64,000 nucleotides of DNA from Eleginops maclovinus (lineage: Eukaryota; Chordata; Actinopteri; Perciformes; Eleginopidae). This document shows positions 11,167-34,952 of the stretch, one piece after another. Numbering within the stretch: the stretch's first letter is position 1; every line of letters starts with the position of its first letter. The position numbers were made by a program, and so were the translations under genes. The stretch is taken from contig NC_086367.1 of assembly GCF_036324505.1 (NCBI RefSeq), forward strand, positions 23,759,078 through 23,823,077, read 5' to 3'. The notes beneath the pieces are model-generated. The model had not been told where the DNA came from, made no database searches, and saw nothing but the letters and a program-made list of their open reading frames with translations.

Positions 11167-12545
11167 GGAGGGTTAGATTGAATGCTTCTTTTAATGCCAT
11201 TAAGAAGGAAATTTAAACTAAATGTATGTGCAATCTTTTCGCTCTTCTGGACTTGCGTGTAAACGTGTTTCTTATATTTTAATTGAAACAGAGAAAAGCC
11301 TACTTATAACATGTTGATTAGGTGGAATTGTTCCTCTGGAAATGAATGAATACAGATGTCAGTATTGGAGCAAAAAACCTTTAAAAAAGTACAAAAAAAG
11401 TGCTCGAGTAAATCTCCTTTTCAGCACTGGTTCTGGAGGTATTTAAAAGAATCCCAGTGGGGAGAACATCTGAAATGATTATGAAAACATATTGCAGCAT
11501 ACATGAATCAGTGAAATATTACACAATAAAAGCATTGTTACCCTCCCTGCATACACTTTAAAATACATAATCATAAAACTGAAATTATTTCAGGGTAAAA
11601 TGGAAAACGTGTAAAACACATGAAAAGTAACGGGAATTTGCTACGACTTTTCAGCTTTTAAAAGTCTTAAAATCCTCCTTTTACAATCTTTAAAACTCTG
11701 AATAATCAAACTGAACTGATTTAAGGTTTCAATAATAAAAATACTGTAAAACACACGTAACATCTGAACTTCAACTGAACTATTAAAGGTGAATTTTGTG
11801 CTTTTAAAAGCCTTTAAATCCTCCTTTAACGATCTGTTCTCAATCTGATTTACAGTCATGGCCGAGTAGGTCGACACATACCAGGAATTTGTCTTGGTGT
11901 TATGGTGCATACAGAGACACAGTGAAAGAAAAGAAAAACAACCAAAAAAACATTCAGACTTGAAACGTATTTACAGGAAATCTGGGTACTCCAAAAGACT
12001 AAGTGCAGTATACTATTGCAAAGTACTCATACATAATGAAATCAAATCACACGTGTGCAGTGTGGATATGGAAGTGCAAGAGAGGTGAAAGATACTGAAT
12101 AATCAAACTGAACAGATTTAAGGTTAAATAAGAGAAACGTGTAGACACACATGAAACAGTTTTGACACAAACTGAACGATAGAGAACTCTCCAGGACTTT
12201 TGTGCTTTTGAGAGACTGAAGACCTCCTTTTACGCTCTTTCAAATACCAAATAATCAAACTGAAACACACATACAGGTTAGAACTCAAACTGAACTATTA
12301 AAGGTGAATTTCTTAGGACTCTTGTGCTTTTAAATCCTCCCTTTAAATTCTGGCTAATCAACCTGAAAGCACTTAATGAACTCTGAAATGCTTTTAACCA
12401 CTAACACGTTCATTTCTAAATTGCACGGCCCACATCTCTCTCTCTCTCTACAGCTATATTCATGGAATGCGTAAGTCCTTCTTCTCCAGAGCTGCATGAA
12501 GAGGTATTTAAAATGGGATATTTTAAACAGCTTTAACCCTCTGCT
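11167..12545. other. intergenic / plek2 3' UTR, A/T-rich
   Basis: Contains loosely repeated phrases (aatcaaactgaac, cttttaaaagcctttaaatcc, aaggtgaatttt) at 11640-12360 that look like a decayed duplication of about 150-200 bp. No convincing exon is seen. plek2 ends at 12546, so its 3' UTR lies here, but I cannot place the poly(A) site; an ATTAAA on the minus strand just right of the minisatellite is one weak option. Confidence 0.35.
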
Positions 12546-15500
12546 CTATGTGTGCTGTCTGATGGCGTCGATCCAGTCCGTCTTCTGCTGCTGCGTCGGA
12601 GCCTGGATGAAGTAGTGCGTGTCCTCCTGAGTGATGATCTTGAACAGGTTGCCCTGGATGTTTCCCTTCACGCCTGCATGGGAGGAAACATCCCAGTCAA
12701 TCAAAAACAAAGTGCAGTTACAACAAAATAGGAGAAGCCAAATGTCTTTATGTCTGTTAAGATAAGATAAGGAACCACAAAGACCTTCATTCCTATTACT
12801 CATCCTATGACTGACTTGAATAAAACGCAGACAGTGACTCACCTGAGGGAACTCCGTTATCTCCCAGCGAGGAAACGAGACACGCTCTCAGAGAGAAGCC
12901 GCCCACGGGACTGATGTCATCCTGGAGACAGAAGGACATCATGCAAGACAGGAGTCAGAGAAATACACAGTCACGAGTTATGAGCCGCAGCTGGGTGAGG
13001 ATTGAAAACATAAAATATAACAATAAGTATTATTATTATAGACCTTCAAACTGAATTAAATAAAACAGAACCAATTAAAAAATACATATGATTAGGTTTT
13101 ATCAGTTCATTGATTTCTGTAGTTAATTGCTCCGCCCTCACCCTGGTGGGGTCGTAGTAATGGAGGTACGCCGGCTCTGAGCGCAGAACGAACAGACGCA
13201 CCTTCCAGTTCTTCCTCCTGTGGCCCTGAGGGTGCAGACAGAGGACCATTATTATTTAACGTTTTAACTCAGTGCTCCTTACACATATAACAGCATCATC
13301 CACTCAAGAAAATATGAATAAAATAAAGGATAACGTGTAAAAAGAAGTCCTATTTCCATGAGCTATTTCTAATTCTTACTACACACACTGCTATTTTATG
13401 TTGATGATATTTGCATCTCATTGTAAACATTTGTTATCCGTCTGCTGTCATTCGGTCCCTCTACCCATCTACCTACCTACCTATACCTCACTATCTGCCT
13501 GCCTGCCTGCCTGCCTGCCTGTCTGTCTGTCTGCCTGCCTGTCTGTCTGTCTGCCTGCCTACCTACCTATCTGCCTGCCTGCCTGTCTGTCTGTCTGCCT
13601 GCCTACCTACCTATCTGCCTGCCTGCCTGCCTGCCTGCCTGTCTGTCTGTCTGTCTGCCTGCCTGCCTGTCTGTCTGTCTGTCTGTCTGTCTGTATATAG
13701 CAGCTTAATCAAAAATGCTTTCCACCATTAAAATAAACGGTCCTTTGTTGATCAGTTGCTCACCGTGCATCACCGTGAGTTATTAGAGAAAACAACATTG
13801 GAGGAACGTGAGAAAGACTACCTTTTATTCCTGGATTGAATTTGTCTGGCTGTTGCTTTATAACGAGGCCTAGTGACAGTGCGTACCTGTTTGAGTAGAA
13901 ATCCTCTCTTGATCACTTTCCCACCGAGCTCCACTGCAGACCGAGACGTCTCCGCCTTCACGCTGCCTCTCTTCTTCAAGCTGTCGGACTGCGATTCAAC
14001 ACGGATTAAATATGAATAATCTGTCTCCAAATGTGTAGGTATTCTCATCACAGAGACTCCCCGGTACTCACGAAGCTGTACAGGGCGGTGGAGTCGTCCA
14101 TGAACTGCTCGGTGAGGCCGGCGGTGCGCAGGGCCTCCACGCTCTTCAGGCCGACGGGCCACAGGAAGCCCTCCTCCTGCAGGGCGGAGGCCAGCGTCAA
14201 AGCCTCCACCCGGGTCAGAGCCAGCTGCGTGAACACCAGCCAGTCAACCACCGCCGAACCTGCAGGAGCATCAGCGTTACACACCGGGGTCAGGAGCCGA
14301 GGTCACTGCAGCCTCTCTGTGCCGTCCCACAGGCCATGAGAATTGGTCATTTAAAAGAGGATGTAGTAAAGGCGTACCTGAGAAGCAGTTGCTGTACGTG
14401 CTGCCGTGCTCCAGGTGGGTCCCCATCTTGATTCCACTGTGCACGTCATTCATGGACTCCAGCACTTTGCTATAAAGACACAGATCATCATAAACATGGC
14501 ACTGATGAGACACTGAAACCAACAGAGTCTCTGAAAGCCTCACATCATATTGATGTCGTGCAGCTGGGGTCCGGTAGTAGTAGCTTGCAGGTCTGGCCCC
14601 TTCACACCTTCGGGCCCCCGCAGTTTGTCCACGGCGGCGCTGATATCTCCCGCCCAGTCGTCCCTCTCCTCCCGGGAACAAGCCTCCAGGAAGTGGTCCA
14701 CGCCATTCTTTGTCCGCAGCTTGATCACCAGCTGGAAACAGAGACACAGAGAGGAGGTTTGTAGAGGAAGAGTCTGGCCAAGAAGAGGAAGGCAAATCGT
14801 TCGTCAGAGTTCAGGTCCGGACAAAACCGTATCCTGAGGCGATGCAGGGAGAGTTTGAAGTGGTGGAGACGCACCTCACTGTGGTTTCTAACATGATCAC
14901 ATACACAAAGGAAAACTCTGGATTGCTTCTGAAACACACGTGTAATCTCACAAATTCAAATGTGTTTATAGATTATTTTAGAACAGTTTGAAGAAGTTAT
15001 GGACCAATTTATTCAAACACATTCATTATTTTGAATATCATTTATTTCCTTAAGTTTAATGAATGAAGTTAAGGAGGGGAGTTCTAATGAAGGGACAAAC
15101 TGGAAATGTGTCATATTGAACGATCTGAGTCTGGATGAACTCACCGGTCGGTTTTCATAATCCAGGAACGGAGAAGTGATCTCACACTCCTTCAGGAGGA
15201 TCTTCCCTCGCTGGCAGGAGTCTCTCTTTCCTCCGTCGTATTTATAATACAGCAGCTTCTCCGGCGTCAACACGAACCAGCGCGGCTTCCAGTTGTGGAC
15301 GAGATGACCCTGTGATGAGGTCATCAACACAGGGTTCAAATCTCAGCCAATCAGAGGGGGGAGAAGTACTCAGGTATTTAGTAAAAGTAGAAGTACTCAG
15401 GTCTTTAGTGAAAGTAGAAGTACTCAGGTCTTTAGTAAAAGTAGAAGTACTCAGGTCTTTAGTAAAAGTAGAAGTACTCAGGTCTTTAGTAAAAGTAGAA

Positions 15501-17044
15501 GTACTCAGGTCTTTAGTAAAAGTAGAAGTACTCAGGTCTTTAGTAAAAGTAGAAGTACTCAGGTCTTTAGTAAAAGTAGAAGTACTCAGGTCTTTAGTAA
15601 AAGTAGAAGTACTCAGGTCTTTAGTAAAAGTAGAAGTACTCAGGTCTTTAGTAAAAGTAGAAGTACTCAGGTCTTTAGTGAAAGTAGAAGTACTCAGGTC
15701 TTGAGTAAAAGTAGAAGTACTCAGGTCTTTAGTAAAAGTAGAAGTACTCAGGTCTTTAGTGAAAGTAGAAGTACTCTGATCTTGTACTTGAGTAAAGTAG
15801 AAGTACTCAGGTCTTGTACTTGAGTAAAGTAGAAGTACTCAGATCTTGTACTTGAGTAAAGTAGAAGTACTCAGGTCTTGTACTTGAGTAAAGTAGAAGT
15901 ACTCAGGTCTTGTACTTGAGTAAAGTAGAAGGTACTCAGATCTTGTACTTGAGTAAAGTAGAAGTACTCAGGTCTTGTACTTGAGTAAAGTAGAAGTACT
16001 CAGATCTTGTACTTGAGTAAAGTAGAAGTACTCAGATCTTGTACTTGAGTAAAGTAGAAGTACTCAGGTCTTGTACTTGAGTAAAGTAGAAGTACTCAGA
16101 TCTTGTACTTGAGTAAAGTAGAAGTACTCAGGTCTTGTACTTGAGTAAAGTAGAGGTACTCAGATCTTGTACTTGAGTAAAGTAGAAGTACTCAGGTCTT
16201 GTACTTGAGTAAAGTAGAAGTACTCAGATCTTGTACTTGAGTAAAGTAGAAGTACTCAGATCTTGTACTTGAGTAAAGTAGAGGTACTCAGATCTTGTAC
16301 TTGAGTAAAGTAGAAGTACTCAGGTCTTGTACTTGAGTAAAGTAGAAGTACTCAGATCTTGTACTTGAGTAAAGTAGAAGTACTCAGATCTTGTACTTGA
16401 GTAAAGTAGAAGTACTCAGGTCTTGTACTTGAGTAAAGTAGAAGTACTCAGATCTTGTACTTGAGTAAAGTAGAAGTACTCAGGTCTTGTACTTGAGTAA
16501 AGTAGAAGTACTCAGGTCTTGTTCTTGAGTAAAGTAGAAGTACTCAGGTCTTGTACTTGAGTAAAGTAGAAGTACTCAGATCTTGTACTTGAGTAAAGTA
16601 GAAGTACCAGAGTGTAGGAATACTCTGTCACAGTAAAAGTATTCTAAATGTTCCTCCAGTGAAAGTAGAAAGTACTCTCCTCTAAATGTACTTAAAGTAG
16701 CGACAGTAAAAGTAGTCATTGTCTGATTGGTCCATTTCAGAATAATATCTCTGATATGTTTTATAATGATTGATCATTAAAGTGTTCTCAGAGCTGGTAA
16801 AGGTGCAGCTAGTTTGAATGGCTTTGTATACTGCAGGGTAGCTGCTGGATTTACTGCAGGTGAACTACAGTCTGATTTAAGGGGGATTATATTTACCATC
16901 AGTAATCCTAATCTGCTAAGTAATTAAAGGTGCTAAATAAATATAGTGACAGTATTTATTATATGAATTATTTTAGAGGTAAAGTCTCACCCTCTTCACG
17001 AGGAATCCCTCTCTCAGCGTTGTGTTCTTCTTTCCTGTCTCCAT
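12546..17044 (-). CDS. plek2: pleckstrin-2, complete, 359 aa (PH-DEP-PH)
   Basis: Nine coding exons on the minus strand: 16991-17044, 15145-15309, 14544-14731, 14378-14469, 14072-14259, 13887-13988, 13142-13225, 12843-12921, 12546-12673 (stop TAG 12548-12546). They total 1,080 nt, 359 aa, against 353 in human PLEK2. The first PH domain spans about residues 12-110 (GFLVKRGHLVHNWKPRWFVL), the DEP domain about 135-222 (VVDWLVF, LASALQEEGFL, FMDDSTALYSF), and the second PH domain about 253-355 (KRGFLLKQGHRRKNWKVRLF to DWIDAIRQHT). The family binds D3 phosphoinositides and acts at the membrane on actin-based spreading. The basic K-x-W-K-x-R strands of both PH domains are intact. The DEP domain and end-to-end agreement separate it from PLEKHH1, which also maps nearby in human. 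Intron 1 is mostly minisatellite. Confidence 0.96.
13458..13695. repeat. (CTGC/CTGT/CTAC)n tetranucleotide tract
   Basis: The tract consists of ctac, ctgc and ctgt tetranucleotides in blocks, with an inner near-duplication of about 60 bp (ctgcctacctacctatctgc appears twice). It lies in plek2 intron 6 (minus strand). The long CLPAC/LSVC frames are artefacts. Confidence 0.95.
15357..16607. repeat. 27-bp then 32-bp minisatellite in plek2 intron 1
   Basis: The left part (about 15360-15770) repeats a 27-bp unit, agtaaaagtagaagtactc plus aggtcttt. The right part (about 15780-16607) repeats a 32-bp unit that adds a gtacttgag segment. Units in the right part alternate caggtc and cagatc. Both versions share gtagaagtactcag. 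The flank to 16915 belongs to a dispersed repeat with the same tactcaagtac-type motif, so the array probably grew inside that element. It starts about 45 bp upstream (in transcript sense) of the plek2 exon 2 acceptor. Confidence 0.95.
16608..16915. mobile_element. dispersed repeat body flanking the 27/32-bp array
   Basis: The sequence from tactctgtcacagtaaaagt to gtgaactacagtctgattt resembles a common teleost interspersed repeat that carries agtaaaagta, tgattggtccatttcag and ctggtaaaggtgcagctag in this order. It lacks any coding frame. It probably forms one unit with the array to its left. Confidence 0.5.
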
Positions 17045-17134
17045 TCTGTTCAGGGATCTTGGGAATGAGCCTGTTCCTGCCTGCTCACCTTTATGAGTGT
17101 TTTCTTGATAGGTGCGTCACCCTGTTCACACCCT

Positions 17135-18099
<965 letters not shown>

Positions 18100-19765
18100 A
18101 TCGTAACCCAGCAATAACTGGTTTTCAGCGGAGACAGGCTGGGGGTATTCTCATCCCTGTAGTGTGGTTTATAGGTTTCAGTGCATGTAAATGGTCTGCA
18201 GACGTAAAAGTAAAGAGGTTTTCAACATTAAAGCATGGAGACATGTCACAGTAGAGACTCTACATACAGCAGGAGAGGACTCTTTAAAGTAGAGACACTA
18301 CATACTGATATACACCTGAACATCAGCAGGAGAGGACTCTTTAAAGTAGAGACTCTACATACTGATATACACCTGAACATCAGCAGGAGAGGACTCTTTA
18401 AAGTAGAGACTCTACATACTGATATACACCTGAACATCAGCAGGAGAGGACTCTTTAAAGTAGAGACACTACATACTGATATACACCTGAACATCAGCAG
18501 GAGAGGACTCTTTAAAGTAGAGACTCTACATACTGATATACACCTGAACATCAGCAGGAGAGGACTCTTTAAAGTAGAGACTCTACATACTGATATACAC
18601 CTGAACATCAGCAGGAGAGGACTCTTTAAAGTAGAGACACTACATACTGATATACACCTGAACATCAGCAGGAGAGGACTCTTTAAAGTAGAGACTCTAC
18701 ATACTGATATACACCTGAACATCAGCAGGAGAGGACTCTTTAAAGTAGAGACACTACATACTGATATACACCTGAACATCAGCAGGAGAGGACTCTTTAA
18801 AGTAGAGACTCTACATACTGATATACACCTGAACATCAGCAGGAGAGGACTCTTTAAAGTAGAGACACTACATACTGATATACACCTGAACATCAGCAGG
18901 AGAGGACTCTTTAAAGTAGAGACTCTACATACTGATATACACCTGAACATCAGCAGGAGAGGACTCTTTAAAGTAGAGATGCTACATACTGATATACACC
19001 TGAACATCAGCAGGAGAGGACTCTTTAAAGTAGAGACTCTACATACTGATATACACCTGAACATCAGCAGGAGAGGACTCTTTAAAGTAGAGACACTACA
19101 TACTGATATACACCTGAACATCAGCAGGAGAGGACTCTTTAAAGTAGAGACGCTACATACTGATATACACCTGAACATCAGCAGGAGAGGACTCTTTAAA
19201 GTAGAGACGCTACATACTGATATACACCTGAACATCAGCAGGAGAGGACTCTTTAAAGTAGAGACACTACATACTGATATACACCTGAACATCAGCAGGA
19301 GAGGACTCTTTAAAGTAGAGACTCTACATACTGATATACACCTGAATATCAGCAGGAGAGGACTCTTTAAAGTAGAGACACTACATACTGATATACACCT
19401 GAACATCAGCAGGAGAGGACTCTTTAAAGTAGAGACTCTACATACTGATATACACCTGAACATCAGCAGGAGAGGACTCTTTAAAGTAGAGACACTACAT
19501 ACGGATATACACCTGAACATCAGCAGGAGAGGACTCTTTAAAGTAGAGACACTACATACTGATATACACCTGAACATCAGCAGGAGAGGACTCTTTAAAG
19601 TAGAGACACTACATACGGATATACACCTGAACATCAGCAGGAGAGGACTCTTTAAAGTAGAGACTCTACATACTGATATACACCTGAACATCAGCAGGAG
19701 AGGACTCTTTAAAGTAGAGACACACTGATACACAGCTATAAAATGAGTAGGGCCTCCTTAATTTA
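18100..19765 (-). mobile_element. MITE-like element containing 57-bp array 1
   Basis: Read on the minus strand, the element starts near 19765 with aggaggccctactcatttta, passes through the tandem array, and continues at the low-coordinate side into gacatgtctccatgctttaa and then cagaccatttacatgcac, in the same order as in the array-free copy near 54.75 kb. The array therefore sits inside the element next to its terminus. No transposase is present. Confidence 0.6.
18250..19727 (-). repeat. 57-bp satellite array 1 (~26 units)
   Basis: About 26 near-identical 57-bp units. On the minus strand a unit runs from tttaaagagtcctctcctgc through tgatgttcaggtgtatatca to gtatgtagtgtctctac. Most variation is at one site, where gagac is followed by tc, ac, gc or (elsewhere) ag. 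Because 57 is divisible by three and the unit lacks stops in some frames, both strands stay open for nearly 500 codons; these are not genes. The same unit forms arrays 2 and 3. Confidence 0.97.
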
Positions 19766-22018
19766 AAAAGATGGTACAAGAAGCATCAATTGTGTGAATG
19801 GACATTTGTTGGAGCATGCAGGAGAAATTCGGTTGCACGATACATGATCAATACGTTGCATGCCTAAATATTGTTCTCTTTGAATCTGCAAGATTTCTAT
19901 TTGAACCCTCACAGTCCTGCAGGAAAATGCTCTACAGGATTTAGGAGTGATATCTTGTTTTTATTTCCCTGCAAGGACTTTTTTTTGCAGCCGGTTTTAA
20001 TAAGCTCAGAGGTTCATATATCATTTAATAACCCTTTGAGTGAAATCCAGAGTAGTCCCTGTAAACGCTGCATTGTGTCTCCCAGGTGAAGGATCGTGCA
20101 CAGGAAAGCACGGCAACATGAGACAGGAGGAATGTGCAGCAGACTGAGCGTGGCAACCGACCGAAAGGGAGAGGAATCTGTTCAGCACGTAGAGGAAGAA
20201 AAACCCGAATCCTGTTTGTGACTCTCAGCTCAAAGTCAAGCACACACTCCTCGGACGGCTGAGCGTGAGGTCGACTCACCGGCTGAAGGTGTGTCTGGAA
20301 ATGCCCTCTGTGTAACATTAACCATGAATCAAACATTAATTACTTAATTACTTACTGTATAAATAAGGATGATGGTGTTTTGGCACGCCAGGATGTGAAG
20401 GGCTATGACGCAGGCCGGCCGTCCTGGTCACACACTTTGAGTGCAAACACTTTCTAGACTCTGTTTTCTTGGTCCACAGACTTATTGTTCACAGGGTGTG
20501 TGTTTGTGTGTCCACGTCTACAGCTGGATACACACAGCTCAGGCTTTATGAGACGGAGAGGGAGACAGGATTCCCATCTGGGGTTAAAGTCCTGGGGGTT
20601 TTAGTCCCTAGGAGTACATTATTTACAGGCAAAAGAAAATGACTAAAACCTCAAACTTAACACGTTTCCTCTAATTTGAAAAATAAAAACACAACAATTA
20701 AAGAAATGTAACTTCTTTACGCAGAACCTTTGATTATTATGGTTATTATTTAACGGCAGTGCATTTAAAAACAAGTCTCTTTGTATAAAAGCACTAAATG
20801 AAATGCACTGCAGTGTCAGCACCTATAACTGGATGCTTCTTTATGTTTCCTAGCTTTAAAAATGCGGCTACTTATTTTTTTGCCTTGCATGTTTGGGAAC
20901 GTCCCTCTGTAGGGAACAGGGATTTTAGTCTTTGCAGACCATTTACATGCACTTAAACCTATATAACACAACAGGAGAGGGAAAACCCCAAACAGCATGA
21001 TAGCATCGCACTCAACACGTGGACACATTGTGTAGAAATGAATCCTCAAATTGCTTCTTTTTTTTGGCACAAATCTCCTTTCTGCTCTAGTTGCCCCCAT
21101 ACCAAAGGGACATTAATTGTTCTAGAGGTTGAAACTGAACAACAGGACGTTCAGGAGTCAGATTCTCTCGCTGTTTGCTTTGAGATTTCTTCAAGAAAGA
21201 CTGACGTGGTTTAAAGAGTGCTTTATGGCTGTTGACCTGCAGTCTTCAACAGGAGCGGCAGACTGTGTGTAATGCACAAAGACCCTGACCTGTTGACCTT
21301 CCACAAACGAGACATTACAAACCACTGGCTATCGTTCGCATGTCGCTGAAAATCACAGACATTTAGCAATTTCTCCCAAATATCACCTCCAACCTTACAT
21401 CCCTCTAATAATAAACACACACACTTTGTATTTCCAAATAACTCCTACTTTTAATCGCTACATTAATACATACAAAAATTGAAGCGCTTTTATCAGCCGG
21501 TCTGAAACGGCTGTGTACAAAATGTGTGGGGAAAATTACATTTCTGCAATATTGCAACTTGTGGCTTATTTTGGACAAAGCAGAGGATGAAATGAAGTGG
21601 ATCTCTCTCTGAAAGCTAGGGACGAAAAGGTGGAGACGTATGCATCATGTAATGTCCGTTTGTTGACAATAATAAAAATATCTCTAACTTATCCTGAAAG
21701 AAGGGTCTCAATTTCAGTATAACATTAACTAGTTTCACTTTACGGGGACTCTCTCTTCTTGTAAACTTTCTATCATTAATAAGGCCACTCAAACAGCACG
21801 TCACAACACAGCGTTATATTTACAGCTAAGTGCAAAGCGTTTGGATTTGTTGTCAGTAAGGCGGACGCTCTACTGTTTCTTAAAAGACACAAAAAAAATA
21901 TGTAAGTTTTTCTACTTTTACAGTAATTACACTTTGTTCAAAGCCCTTATTTCCACCCGGGCTCAGAGCCACTCAGTATTTACAGTATGCGTCACGTCTG
22001 AAGTTTGGAAAGACGACG
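19766..22018. other. intergenic between plek2 and tc2n
   Basis: No exon is supported. Part of the MITE-like element lies at 20880-21010 (gggattttagtctttgcag, accatttacatgcac, aacacaacaggagaggg). The rest is A/T-rich unique-looking DNA. The tc2n transcript end must lie here or within the 12-bp array, but I could not identify it. Confidence 0.4.
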
Positions 22019-23775
22019 TTGGAGGAGATGATAGAGGAGATGATAGAGGAGATGTTAGAGGAGATGTTAGAGGAGATGATAGAGGAGATGATAGAGGAGA
22101 TGATAGAGGAGATGATAGAGGAGATGATAGAGGAGATGTTAGAGGAGATGTTAGAGGAGATGATAGAGGAGATGATAGAGGAGATGATAGAGGAGATGAT
22201 AGAGGAGATGTTAGAGGAGATGATAGAGGAGATGTTAGAAGAGATGTTAGAGGAGATGATAGAGGAGATGTTAGAGGAGATGATAGAGGAGATGTTAGAG
22301 GAGATGATAGAGGAGATGTTAGAGGAGATGATAGAGGAGATGTTAGAGGAGATGATAGAGGAGATGTTAGAAGAGATGATAGAGGAGATGTTAGAAGAGA
22401 TGTTAGAGGAGATGATAGAGGAGATGTTAGAGGAGATGATAGAGGAGATGATAGAGGAGATGATAGAGGAGATGATAGAGGAGATGTTAGAGGAGATGAT
22501 AGAGGAGATGTTAGAGGAGATGATAGAGGAGATGATAGAGGAGATGATAGAGGAGATGATAGAGGAGATGATAGAGGAGATGTTAGAGGAGATTATAGAG
22601 GAGATGTTAGAGGAGATGATAGAGGAGATGATAGAGGAGATGTTAGACGAGATGATAGAGGAGATGATAGAGGAGATGATAGAGGAGATGATAGAGGAGC
22701 TGATAGAGGAGATGATAGAGGAGATGTTAGAGGAGATGATAGAGGAGATGATAGAGGAGATGATAGAGGAGATGTTAGAGGAGATGATAGAGGAGATGAT
22801 AGAGGAGATGTTAGAGGAGATGATAGAGGAGATGTTAGAGGAGATGTTAGAGGAGATGATAGAGGAGATGTTAGAGGAGATGATAGAGGAGATGTTAGAG
22901 GAGATGATAGAGGAGATGTTAGAGGAGATGATAGAGGAGATGTTAGAGGAGATGATAGAGGAGATGTTAGAGGAGATGATAGAGGAGATGTTAGAGGAGA
23001 TGATAGAGGAGATGATAGAGGAGATGATAGAGGAGATGATAGAGGAGATGTTAGAGGAGATGTTAGAGGAGATGATAGAGGAGATGTTAGAAGAGATGAT
23101 AGAGGAGATGTTAGAGAGATGATAGAGGAGATGATAGAGGAGATGATAGAGGAGATGTTAGAGGAGATGATAGAGGAGATGTTAGAGGAGATGATAGAGG
23201 AGATGTTAGAGGAGATGATAGAGGAGATGTTAGAGGAGATGATAGAGGAGATGTTAGAGGAGATGATGAGGAGATGTTAGAGGAGATGTTAGAGGAGATG
23301 ATAGAGGAGATGATAGAGGAGATGATAGAGGAGATGATAGAGGAGATGTTAGAGGAGATGTTAGAGGAGATGTTAGAGGAGATGAGGAGATGTTAGAAGA
23401 GATGATAGAGGAGATGTTAGAGAGATGATAGAGGAGATGATAGAGAGATGATAGAGGAGATGTTAGAAGAGATGATAGAGGAGATGATAGAGAGATGATA
23501 GAGGAGATGATAGAGGAGATGATAGAGGAGATGATAGAGGAGATGATAGAGGAGATGTTAGAGGAGATGATAGAGGAGATGATAGAGGAGATGTTAGAAG
23601 AGATGATAGAGGAGATGATAGAAGGAGATGATAGAGGAGATGATAGAGGAGATGATAGAGGAGATGTTAGAGGAGATGATAGAGGAGATGATAGAGGAGA
23701 TGATAGAGGAGATGATAGAGGAGATGTTAGAGGAGATGATAGAGGAGATGATAGAGGAGATGTTGGAGGAGATGT
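22019..23775. repeat. 12-bp array (gaggagatgata / gaggagatgtta), 3' of tc2n
   Basis: About 1.75 kb of the 12-bp unit gaggagatgata, with a two-state A/T site (gatgat or gatgtt) in each unit. The right third has a few indels (gagagatg, gaaggag) that break the frame. It starts right after the tc2n stop codon (TAA 23778-23776), so in tc2n mRNA the 3' UTR would begin with the C/U-rich complement. The MIEEMLEE and GDDRGDVR frames are artefacts of the repeat. Confidence 0.96.

Positions 23776-34952
<11,177 letters not shown>

Noticed and set aside
12546..15339. PLEKHH1 as the source of the PH-domain exons
   Set aside because: PLEKHH1 also lies in this human region, but it has MyTH4 and FERM domains after the PH domains. 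Here a DEP domain lies between two PH domains and the protein stops after the second, which is pleckstrin-2.
18235..19733. Open frames of nearly 500 codons on both strands (ISRRGLFKVETLHTDIHLN and FRCISVCSVSTLKSPLLLM repeats); likewise at 38076-39680 and 42676-44289
   Set aside because: The unit is 57 bp, a multiple of three, and happens to lack stops in these frames. Openness on both strands at once and the identity among non-syntenic arrays show that this is satellite DNA, not repeat-protein genes.
21841..23280. 479-aa GDDRGDVR-repeat and 367-aa MIEEMLEE-repeat proteins
   Set aside because: These are frames of the 12-bp array; several frames are open at once and the frame breaks in the right third.
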